Below, in pieces: positions 27,203-34,872 of a DNA stretch of 34,872 bases. The notes below the pieces were generated by a model. That model did not search any database. It was not told the origin of the DNA and saw nothing but the letters and a program-made list of their open reading frames with translations. Position numbers and translations under genes: made by a program. Positions within the stretch are counted from its first letter, which is position 1. The number at the start of each line of letters is the position of its first letter. Source of the stretch: Candidatus Ruminococcus equi (GTDB lineage: Bacteria > Bacillota > Clostridia > Oscillospirales > Acutalibacteraceae); the NCBI GenBank assembly GCA_018065465.1, contig JAGHTC010000015.1, positions 1 to 34,872 of the forward strand, read 5' to 3'.

Positions 27203-28807
27203 ATGACATTCACATCAATAACTTTCTTTGCATTTGTACTTTTGACATTAATACTGTACTATGCAATGCCTAAAAAAATCAGATGGGTAATTTTGCTTTT
27301 GGCAAGCGTAGTATTCTATTCACTATGCTCGCTGAAGTATATCGCTTTTATTGTATTTACAGCCTTGTCTACATATCTGTGTGCAGGTTGGATAGACTCT
27401 ATATCGCGAAAAACGAAGTTAAAAGTAAAAGCGAAAAAAGCAGAGTGGTCCCGTGAGGAGAAAAAAGCATTCAAAGATAAAGCCACAACTAAAAAGAGGC
27501 TTATCATCGCTTTGGTGCTTGTAGTCAATTTCGGTATACTCTTTGTATTGAAATACTACAATTTCCTTTCAGGCTCACTTGCAACATTACTGAATTCAAT
27601 TGGACTTAATGTAAGTTTTCCAACACTGGGATTATTGCTTCCTCTCGGTATATCGTTCTACACTTTCCAGACAATGGGTTATATCATAGACGTTTATCGT
27701 GAGAAAACACCGGCAGAAACAAACTTCTTCAAGTTCTTCCTGTTTGTATCCTTCTTTCCGCAGATTGTCCAAGGTCCTATATCTGTTTATGATGACCTTG
27801 CACCTCAGCTCTATGAAGGACATAAACTTGAATACAAAAATATCAAATACGGTTTTGAACTTATTATCTGGGGTTTGTTTAAGAAAATGGTTATTGCCGA
27901 CAGGTTAGTCGGACCGATGAACACCATTTTGCACGATAAATCCAAGTTTGGCGGAGAATTTATCCTCCTTGCCGTTTTGATTTATTCAATCCAACTTTAT
28001 ATGGATTTCTCCGGCGGTATCGATGTAGCCCGAGGCGTTGCACAAATGCTCGGTATCAACCTTACCGAAAACTTCAAAAGACCTTATTTTTCGAAAACTA
28101 TCGGAGAATACTGGAGAAGATGGCACATCTCTCTCGGTGCATGGATGAAAAACTATGTTTTCTATCCAATCACCATGAGCAAAGGCTTTTTGAAACTCGG
28201 CCAGAAAACTAAGAAAAGTTTAGGCAGAAATATCGGCAAAGCCTTACCCGGAAGTATAGCGACCTTTATCGTATTTATGCTAATCGGTATATGGCACGGT
28301 GCAAACTGGAAGTATGTCGGTTTCGGTTTATGGAACGGCTTGATTTTGTTTATATCAAATCTTTTCCAAGCCCCGATTGCATCACTTTCTGCTAAACTGA
28401 AAATAAGAACAAAGAGTTTCAGCTTCCGTATTATCCAAATGATAAGAACATTTATCATAGTTCTTATCGGATATTATTTCGATATAGCGGATTCATTCAA
28501 AGATGCTTTGGTAATGATAAAAAGGTCTGTAACCGATTTGCACCTCGGCAATTGGACAGAGCCCAAATGCTTTGAAAATATCGGCTTTACCGCTTTTGAT
28601 GGATATATACTTGCGTTCAGCCTTTTGGTAGTATTTGTATTTTCTCTGTATCAGGAGAAAAAGCAGATTCAAGTCAGAGATTTTCTCGAAGACCAGAGTA
28701 TATGGTTCCAGTGGGCAGTACTGCTCATCGGTTTGATGTCGGTTATCATATTCGGCGTCTACGGTCCGGGAACATCAGCAAGCGAATTTGTATATATGCA
28801 GTTCTGA
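27203..28807 (+). CDS. MBOAT-family O-acyltransferase (AlgI/DltB-like)
   Basis: 534 aa; LPLGISFYTFQTMGYIIDVYR, FFPQIVQGPI, catalytic-His region IGIWHGANWKYVGFGLWNG. Confidence 0.93.
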   Translation: MTFTSITFFAFVLLTLILYYAMPKKIRWVILLLASVVFYSLCSLKYIAFIVFTALSTYLCAGWIDSISRKTKLKVKAKKAEWSREEKKAFKDKATTKKRLIIALVLVVNFGILFVLKYYNFLSGSLATLLNSIGLNVSFPTLGLLLPLGISFYTFQTMGYIIDVYREKTPAETNFFKFFLFVSFFPQIVQGPISVYDDLAPQLYEGHKLEYKNIKYGFELIIWGLFKKMVIADRLVGPMNTILHDKSKFGGEFILLAVLIYSIQLYMDFSGGIDVARGVAQMLGINLTENFKRPYFSKTIGEYWRRWHISLGAWMKNYVFYPITMSKGFLKLGQKTKKSLGRNIGKALPGSIATFIVFMLIGIWHGANWKYVGFGLWNGLILFISNLFQAPIASLSAKLKIRTKSFSFRIIQMIRTFIIVLIGYYFDIADSFKDALVMIKRSVTDLHLGNWTEPKCFENIGFTAFDGYILAFSLLVVFVFSLYQEKKQIQVRDFLEDQSIWFQWAVLLIGLMSVIIFGVYGPGTSASEFVYMQF

Positions 28808-28822
28808 TTGGAGGTTTGAATA

Positions 28823-29944
28823 ATGAATAAAAAACAAGTAATCAGAATTATCGTATTTGTGGTCCTTGCATCTTTGATTTTCGGCTTTTTCACAATACTT
28901 TTGCAGATAAACAACGGTCGTGATGTATTAGGTACATACGGTTTTTACCTTGAACCCGAAAACAGCATAGATGCTGTTATTGTCGGTCCGAGTCAAATTT
29001 ATACATCCTACTATCCGGCTTATGCATATAAGCTCCACGGATATACGAGTTATACAATTGCAACTTCGGCTATGCCCGGTTCTGTTTATATTACAGCAAC
29101 TAAAGAAGTAAACGAAAGACAGAAGCCGCAACTCTATGTATATGATATCGGTGGCTTTGCATACAAAGACCTTGCTGCTGAAGCAAATGTAAGAAAGTAC
29201 ATTGATAATATTCCAATGTTATCTAAAAACCGACTGGAAGCTATTGAAAAACTCGTTCCCGAAGAAGAGCGTGATTCTTACTATTTCCCGTTTATAAAGT
29301 ATCATTCAACATATAATCAAATTATCACAGCAAGTAAAGTCTTGAAAGATGAAATAGACCAGAGCAGAAGAGGTTACTCTTTGCTCAAAAATTTCACAAC
29401 AACAGGTTCGGTAGGAAACTACACCACCAAGTACTTCAAGCGTGACCAGAATGTTGATATAACTAACCAAGGACTTGACTATTTAAAGGAACTTTTGGAC
29501 TATCTCAAAGAAACTAAAACACAAAACGTTCTTTTTGCAACTTTCCCCGATGACATCAACCGTACTGAGACAAAGTCATCGCTCAAAGCCCACGAAATGA
29601 TAGCGTCGTATGGTTATGATTATGTAAATTTCTCAGACTATAAAGATGAGATGAATATTGACAGAAAGAAAGACTTCTACAACGCAAATCATGTAAATAT
29701 TCGTGGAGCAAAGAAAGTTACCGAATGTGTCAGCGACTTTTTGTTTGAAACATATAATCTCAATACCACCCACAGCGAAGAAGTTACGAAAGAATGGGAC
29801 GACTGTGCTTCTTATGTTGACAAAGTATTTGATTTATCAGAACAGCGTTTACAGGCATATGAAAAAAGCGGTGACACAAAAGAAGGACACCAGTACTACA
29901 TGGAAAGCGAAATGTTTTCCAACGATGGTTTACCCAAAAAATAA
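28823..29944 (+). CDS. Membrane-anchored DltD/SGNH-like protein
   Basis: N-terminal TM anchor; VGPSQIYTSYYPAYAYKLHG (block I-like Ser region) and FYNANHVNIRGAKKVTE (C-terminal His region); follows MBOAT gene. Confidence 0.7.
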   Translation: MNKKQVIRIIVFVVLASLIFGFFTILLQINNGRDVLGTYGFYLEPENSIDAVIVGPSQIYTSYYPAYAYKLHGYTSYTIATSAMPGSVYITATKEVNERQKPQLYVYDIGGFAYKDLAAEANVRKYIDNIPMLSKNRLEAIEKLVPEEERDSYYFPFIKYHSTYNQIITASKVLKDEIDQSRRGYSLLKNFTTTGSVGNYTTKYFKRDQNVDITNQGLDYLKELLDYLKETKTQNVLFATFPDDINRTETKSSLKAHEMIASYGYDYVNFSDYKDEMNIDRKKDFYNANHVNIRGAKKVTECVSDFLFETYNLNTTHSEEVTKEWDDCASYVDKVFDLSEQRLQAYEKSGDTKEGHQYYMESEMFSNDGLPKK

Positions 29945-29947
29945 TTA

Positions 29948-29995
29948 AAAAAGCGGCTTTGGGAGGTTTTACCTCTCTTTGCCGCTTTTTCTTTT
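29948..29995 (+). terminator. Terminator closing the Dlt-like operon
   Basis: AAAAAGCGGC ... GCCGCTTTTT with an inner GGGAGGT/ACCTCTC stem, then T-rich. Confidence 0.85.
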
Positions 29996-30090
29996 ACTAA
30001 AATATGGAAATTTCAAAAAATATAAAAAATTTTGAAAATGATGCAAAATTTTTATGTTCTCACGCGTTAATATAATGAGAGGACAAAATT

Positions 30091-30672
30091 ATGTCGATAT
30101 TTTTTACCTTTATGATTCAGCCCGAAATCTCTAAACCCGAGGTTTTGGACGCGTATCTTAAAAGAATAGCACAAGGAAATATGTCTGCACTTTCATCTTT
30201 ATATAAAGAAACAAGTGTGGATGTGTATTCCTACGCCCTTTCTGTGCTGAAAAATGTCGATGATGCAGAAGATGTGCTGCAAGATACATTTCTTTCTATT
30301 TATAAATCCGCGCATTTGTATAAAAGTCAGAACAAACCTCTTGCGTGGATATTGACCGTTACAAGAAACCTTTGCCTTTCAAAAATCCGCAACAGAGACA
30401 AAATTTTGCCACTCTCAGACGAAATGAACAACACTGTTGCGGATTTTTCCGACCTCATTACAAGTGACGATAAAATCGTCATAAATGAGTGCCTTAACAG
30501 CCTTGCTGACGATGAACGACAGATAATTATTCTGCGTGTTGTATCGGATTTGAAGTTTAAAGATATAGCGGATATAATGGATATCCGTCCGTCAACTGTT
30601 GCATCAAAATACAGCAGAGCCGTTAAAAAATTAAAAATATTGCTAACAGAAAGGGGAGTGCATTTTGAATAA
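30091..30672 (+). CDS. ECF-type RNA polymerase sigma factor
   Basis: 193 aa; sigma2 YSYALSVLKNVDDAEDVLQDTFLSIYKSAHLY, sigma4 LNSLADDERQIIILRVVSDLKFKDIADIMDIRPSTVASKYSRAVKKLK; AGAGGA RBS. Confidence 0.92.
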   Translation: MSIFFTFMIQPEISKPEVLDAYLKRIAQGNMSALSSLYKETSVDVYSYALSVLKNVDDAEDVLQDTFLSIYKSAHLYKSQNKPLAWILTVTRNLCLSKIRNRDKILPLSDEMNNTVADFSDLITSDDKIVINECLNSLADDERQIIILRVVSDLKFKDIADIMDIRPSTVASKYSRAVKKLKILLTERGVHFE

Positions 30673-32296
30673 TAAACAATTAAATAATTTAGTCAAAACC
30701 GCCTTTACTCATGCAACCCCTGATGTTCTTGATAATATTATGAAAGAAGCAAAGAAGGGCAAAGGCAAAAGTATTGACATTATTGAAAAACCAAAAAGAA
30801 ATAAAGTAAAGGCTACCGTTGCTCTCGCCGCTTCTTTTGCCGTGATTATATGCGCATCTGTATTCGGAATTTTAACCTATAATAACGCTGTATACACAAC
30901 CGTTATTATTGACGCACAGCCTGCCGTAAGTATTTGCCTAAATCATAGCGATAAGGTAGTAAAAGTAGTTCCGAATAACAAAGACGGAGAAAAACTTCTT
31001 GAAAAGGTAGATGAAGTCGGAAAAGCACTTGACGAAAGTGTAGAAATTATCATCTCATCGATGCTTGACTTGGATTATCTGAATAGTGAAGATAATTCTG
31101 TTTTGTTGTCTGTACAGTCAGAAAATGCCGATAAAAGCAATGATAAATTAGAAGTTGCTCATGACATAGCAAAAGAAGTATTTACAAAGAAAAAATTCGA
31201 TTTTTCACTTTTGTCGCAGACTATAGACGAAAAAACCGATTATGAATTTTTATCTGAAAAATTTGATATTTCTATTGGTAAAGCGTGTCTTTTGAAAAGA
31301 ATAACAGAAAACAAAAACGCTTATTCCTCATTGGCAAAACTATCAATAAACGATTTATCTCTTTTGATAAACGCGCAGGAAATTGTACTTGAAAACACAA
31401 ATCCGGAGGGTATGCCGAGTAGTAAGTCTTTGCTGAAAATTGACAAAATCAAAGACATAGTGCTTAACGACCTCGATATTGTAGATGCAGAAATTAAAGA
31501 ATTCGAATTGTCACACAAAGACGGTGAACTCACCTACAAAGTATATGTAAAAAACGGTGATATAACCTGGGCTTATGAATTGATTGCAAAAAGCGGCGAA
31601 ATTTTGAATATTACCAAAAGCAACGGAAATACAAACACGATTATCTACCATAGAGATTTAGGAAGCAAAAACTCACCGTCCGATTTTGTTGAAAAGTACG
31701 GAATAGATAATATTATTTCCGATAACAATGATACGGATAAAGAAGAAAATACGGAAAATGATGAACAAAGCAACGCAAATACTCCAAACAAACCTACAGA
31801 ATATGTCGAGAGTCCTATAACGGATACCGAGCCATTGATATTCACAAGCGACAAATGTCTCAAAAAAGATTTGAGTCAAAATAGTGTTGCCATCGTATAT
31901 CCTCAAACCGACACAGTAAAAAGCCTTATCAGTACATACAATAATCACACGGTAGAACGGGTTGAGTCTAACGAAGACTTCGGCGGTGAGGTCGCATTGA
32001 TTTGTAACGCCGAGCAGTACAAAGACTTTTTGGGTGAGTCAAGTTCTGTTTATGACGAAAAGTATTTTGAAACCAAAGCACTAATATCAGCAAAATACAG
32101 ACTTCTTGATTCAAAAGACAGTTTCAACATCTATATTATGACAGGCGTCAACGATAAATCAAAACTTTACATAAGCAGCGAATTGTATTTAGTTGGTGGC
32201 TATGAAATAGTTGACAGATGCTATCTTAATACGCTCTATTTTGAAGTGGATAAAAATGATATAAAAGATATTAAAGAGATAATCACAGGGGAATAA
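30665..32296 (+). CDS. RsgI-like transmembrane anti-sigma factor with long extracytoplasmic C-terminus
   Basis: Overlaps the sigma gene; cytosolic N-terminus, TM ATVALAASFAVIICASVFGILTY, then YTTVIIDAQPAVSICLNHSDKVVKVVPNNKDG (RsgI-type); PepSY-like segment; acidic linker DTDKEENTENDEQSNANTPNKPTE; distinct C-terminal domain. Confidence 0.8.
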   Translation: MNNKQLNNLVKTAFTHATPDVLDNIMKEAKKGKGKSIDIIEKPKRNKVKATVALAASFAVIICASVFGILTYNNAVYTTVIIDAQPAVSICLNHSDKVVKVVPNNKDGEKLLEKVDEVGKALDESVEIIISSMLDLDYLNSEDNSVLLSVQSENADKSNDKLEVAHDIAKEVFTKKKFDFSLLSQTIDEKTDYEFLSEKFDISIGKACLLKRITENKNAYSSLAKLSINDLSLLINAQEIVLENTNPEGMPSSKSLLKIDKIKDIVLNDLDIVDAEIKEFELSHKDGELTYKVYVKNGDITWAYELIAKSGEILNITKSNGNTNTIIYHRDLGSKNSPSDFVEKYGIDNIISDNNDTDKEENTENDEQSNANTPNKPTEYVESPITDTEPLIFTSDKCLKKDLSQNSVAIVYPQTDTVKSLISTYNNHTVERVESNEDFGGEVALICNAEQYKDFLGESSSVYDEKYFETKALISAKYRLLDSKDSFNIYIMTGVNDKSKLYISSELYLVGGYEIVDRCYLNTLYFEVDKNDIKDIKEIITGE

Positions 32297-32308
32297 AAGA
32301 GGTACAAA

Positions 32309-33040
32309 ATGAAAAAGAAAATAATATTTTTACTTATTATTACAGTAGTATTTTCTTCTGTTTCGTGCTTGTTTACGGTAAATGCAGCTGAGCAGGGACT
32401 ATCGCTTCTTGCTACCGAATATGACGGCATTTACAAGTATGAAGGTGCATTCAGAGAATTTGTTTACGGAGGTACGCCAACTACCGAACCTCCTTCAAAT
32501 ACTGTTCCTACAATTACTCCGACCACTCCGACTGTATTAGAAGAATATTTCTACAAAGAGGAATACGAATATGCAGACCAAGAGGCTAATTGGGTGTTGA
32601 TAAATGCGAGTGCAGGACAATATATTGATGAAAAGGTGTACGGCGTATTTGGAAATCGTGTGCTCATCAGCGAAGTAAAGAGTGAACCGTTCGGTTTATA
32701 TTGGGGTGTTTTTAATGCATATACCTATGAATTTGTTGACCTCGTATATGCGTGGAAAGATGAAGAAACTTTCCCGAATTTACACGAAACTTTCGAAATG
32801 CTGAAACTCGGCATTCCGATAGGCGATATGGACCGCGACAAGGAACTCACCGTAATAGATGCAACTCATATACAAAAATGTATGGCGCAACTTGAGAGTT
32901 ATCCCGACGATGATATATTGGAACCAAAGTACAGAGGAGTTAACGGTTATCTTAAATACATATCCGATTTTGACCACGACAATGAACGAACCATTATCGA
33001 TGCTACAGCGATACAAAGACATCTTGCAAATCTCAAATAA
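32309..33040 (+). CDS. Small secreted dockerin protein with uncharacterised N-terminal module
   Basis: Signal peptide MKKKIIFLLIITVVFSSVSCLFTVNAA; Thr/Pro stretch TTEPPSNTVPTITPTTPT; dockerin repeats GDMDRDKELTVIDATHIQKCMAQ and SDFDHDNERTIIDATAIQRHLANLK (about 32811-33037). Confidence 0.88.
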   Translation: MKKKIIFLLIITVVFSSVSCLFTVNAAEQGLSLLATEYDGIYKYEGAFREFVYGGTPTTEPPSNTVPTITPTTPTVLEEYFYKEEYEYADQEANWVLINASAGQYIDEKVYGVFGNRVLISEVKSEPFGLYWGVFNAYTYEFVDLVYAWKDEETFPNLHETFEMLKLGIPIGDMDRDKELTVIDATHIQKCMAQLESYPDDDILEPKYRGVNGYLKYISDFDHDNERTIIDATAIQRHLANLK

Positions 33041-33056
33041 ATATTTCCAAAAAACA

Positions 33057-33095
33057 CAACAGGGTGTTCGTAATGAACACCCTGTTGCTTTTATG
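33057..33095. terminator. Bidirectional terminator between convergent dockerin genes
   Basis: Perfect 13-bp inverted repeat CAACAGGGTGTTC-GTAAT-GAACACCCTGTTG. Confidence 0.85.
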
Positions 33096-33102
33096 TTGTA
33101 GT

Positions 33103-34830
33103 TTAGTTTACATCTGTAAATTCTTTTGTGCTTGTAAGTAGTACCTTGTATGCACCCGGAGGTGTAAGGTCTCTTGTCTGATTTTGATTGCTTCCTATGT
33201 TGATAACAATACCGTCAACAGAAGTTGTCAAAGTGTATGAATACAGGTCGTAGCCATTATATGTGCCGACCTTTTGCATTTGTTCACCCGGCCATTTTGT
33301 TTCAGCAGAACCCCAGTAGTGAATATATACACTGTTCCAGCCTGCATCGTCACAAACGAAAATTGTGTTCGGGTCGGAGAAATCAATATCCGAACTTGTC
33401 GGAGCCTGTGTCGGAGCTTCTGTGGGAGCTTGTGTAGGTGTTTCTGTCGGTTCTTCTCCGATAGGTTCTCCTATTGGATAGGGAATTGTGTATTTTGCAA
33501 GATATTTTTGAATAAGGGTAGCATCTGTAATATCTACTCCGTCGCTGTTAATATCAGCACAAAGTGCTTGTGCATCTGTGAGTGTAAAGATTTTTGCAAG
33601 TGCTTTTTGAATCATAGTAGCGTCTGTAATTGTAACAGAAGAGTCAAGGTCAACATCACCCAGGATGAGCGTACCCGGCTTATGTGTAGGAGCCTGTGTC
33701 GGCTTTTCGGTAGGAATTTCGGAAGTCGGTTGTGTTTCCTGTGAAGAAGGTGCCTGAGTCGGAATAACAGACGGTAATGTTGGATGAACAGAGCCACTGC
33801 ATACGCCTATTCTTGCGAGCGGAACGGTGATGTGGTCTTCATCTTCTTTTTCGTTTGAGCCTGACGGTTCTTTTGTATACTCCTTGTCGGCATTGTCTGT
33901 CATAGACGGGTCAAAGGGGAGAGAATTCATACCCGATGTACCGAATGACTGAATGTGCATAACGCCGATGCCGGTGTTTTCAATGTAATCGTCGGTAATT
34001 CCGAGTGTACTAAGCGGAATAGCGATTTCATAGAAATAGTCAAGTTTTGTGTCGTGCTTTGTTTCACTGTAGTCCATCCAGTTGGAAGTAGAAAGAAGTG
34101 TATCGCCCGGTACACGGTTGTGATATTTTCCGTATCCGCCTTCAATACCGTAGATGTGAGTAGAAACAGACTGATTCTTATTTGCTTCCATTTTGATTTC
34201 GGAATGTTTTGTTTCATTGTAGACGAACTTACCTTGGTCGTTTGTTTTGTAGATGTACGGACCGTTCCAGAAGTTCATCGAGTTGCACATCCAAGTGTCG
34301 ATGTGAGTATCAAAGGTGATACCGCTTTGCCAGATTGTTTCACCGTTTGCGACTGTGCCGTCACCGTATTTGCCTGAACCCAAGTCGAATACAAGGTAGT
34401 ATGGCATATCTGCCCAGTCGTAGAGCCATCCCTGTGAAAGCGGATAGTCATCATTCGGTGCAACGATATCTTGCAGGTTCTTCATTTCCCACATGAGGTA
34501 AAGATTGTCGTCATCCCAGCAAGCATAAAGAGCGTAGGAGTCAACGGGAACTTCGTGCATAGAACTCGGTCTGTAAACACGAGGGTCGTCGTTTGCGACA
34601 CCTTGAGCAATTAGCATTGAGCTGTCCCAGTCGGAAATGTCGCCGTCAATGGATATTGTTTTTCTTACACCGCAAGCATCGTTTAAGTTGGTTGAATAAT
34701 AACCGCCGAGTGCCTCGGTAGTTGAGCCGTCACCTGTATAAGCAGATGTAGAAACGCATACAACCGTTACGCAAGAAACGATGAGAGCGAGTGTCAGTAC
34801 AAGACTGATTACTTTTTTCGATAATTTCAT
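33103..34830 (-). CDS. Secreted multidomain starch-associated protein: N-terminal CBM9/DOMON-like domain, internal dockerin, C-terminal CBM26-like domain
   Basis: Signal peptide; TISIDGDISDWDSSMLIAQG...YALYACWDDDNLYLMWEMKN (CBM9-like start); dockerin GDVDLDSSVTITDATMIQKALAK / ADINSDGVDITDATLIQKYLAK (about 33485-33668); TPTQAPTEAPTQAPT linkers; VYIHYWGSAETKWPGEQMQKVG (CBM26-like, about 33106-33385). Confidence 0.88.
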   Translation of the reverse strand: MKLSKKVISLVLTLALIVSCVTVVCVSTSAYTGDGSTTEALGGYYSTNLNDACGVRKTISIDGDISDWDSSMLIAQGVANDDPRVYRPSSMHEVPVDSYALYACWDDDNLYLMWEMKNLQDIVAPNDDYPLSQGWLYDWADMPYYLVFDLGSGKYGDGTVANGETIWQSGITFDTHIDTWMCNSMNFWNGPYIYKTNDQGKFVYNETKHSEIKMEANKNQSVSTHIYGIEGGYGKYHNRVPGDTLLSTSNWMDYSETKHDTKLDYFYEIAIPLSTLGITDDYIENTGIGVMHIQSFGTSGMNSLPFDPSMTDNADKEYTKEPSGSNEKEDEDHITVPLARIGVCSGSVHPTLPSVIPTQAPSSQETQPTSEIPTEKPTQAPTHKPGTLILGDVDLDSSVTITDATMIQKALAKIFTLTDAQALCADINSDGVDITDATLIQKYLAKYTIPYPIGEPIGEEPTETPTQAPTEAPTQAPTSSDIDFSDPNTIFVCDDAGWNSVYIHYWGSAETKWPGEQMQKVGTYNGYDLYSYTLTTSVDGIVINIGSNQNQTRDLTPPGAYKVLLTSTKEFTDVN

Positions 34831-34872
34831 TTTAACCTCCTATGTTTGCAATAAATTTGCACATATACATTA

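Noticed and set aside
24280-29944. Calling this operon simply dltABCD
   Set aside because: Gene content and order differ (a PLP decarboxylase is present), so standard dlt symbols would over-claim function.
30048-30076. TATAAT at 30071-30076 as promoter of the ECF sigma gene
   Set aside because: No acceptable -35 at proper spacing, and it would leave almost no 5' UTR before the ATG at 30091. The real promoter is uncertain and may be an autoregulated ECF type I cannot define from one sequence.
33380-33460. Short direct repeats (GGAGCTTGTGT / GGAGCCTGTGT) considered as a CRISPR-like array
   Set aside because: They encode the APTQAPTEAPTQ linker, with no regular spacers.
33274-34377. Cys-rich plus-strand ORFs (156 aa and 140 aa) opposite the large dockerin protein
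   Set aside because: The Cys/Arg-rich repeats are the reverse complement of the Thr/Pro linker and dockerin codons, so this is an artefact.

Overview
The window is a chromosomal segment of a low-to-mid GC gut Firmicute. Dockerin-bearing starch proteins suggest a Ruminococcus bromii-like organism, but that is inference, not a database match. Housekeeping and metabolic content: a biotin-dependent carboxyltransferase/BCCP/OadA-like trio; tmcAL; ackA; an aromatic 2-oxoacid/aryl-CoA cluster (two PaaK-like ligases flanking iorAB, plus a tandem-ACT protein); an M48 protease; an SSS symporter; and rpsF-ssb-rpsR. Accessory content: (i) a secreted GH13 amylase with a CBM26-like domain and a dockerin; (ii) an ECF sigma factor, an RsgI-like anti-sigma factor and a small dockerin protein in one direction, convergent with a second, larger dockerin/starch-binding protein; (iii) a five-gene Dlt-like operon (adenylation enzyme, carrier protein, fold-III PLP decarboxylase, AlgI/DltB-like MBOAT, DltD/SGNH-like protein). 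The decarboxylase makes (iii) differ from classical dltABCD, and it is the best candidate here for an undescribed envelope-modification system. Other signals: an AT-rich compositional island over the M48 gene that reaches the 3' end of the symporter gene, and a set of mutually exclusive inverted repeats upstream of the rpsF promoter. I saw no tRNA, rRNA, CRISPR array or transposase. Domain calls come from reading motifs by eye; no searches were run.
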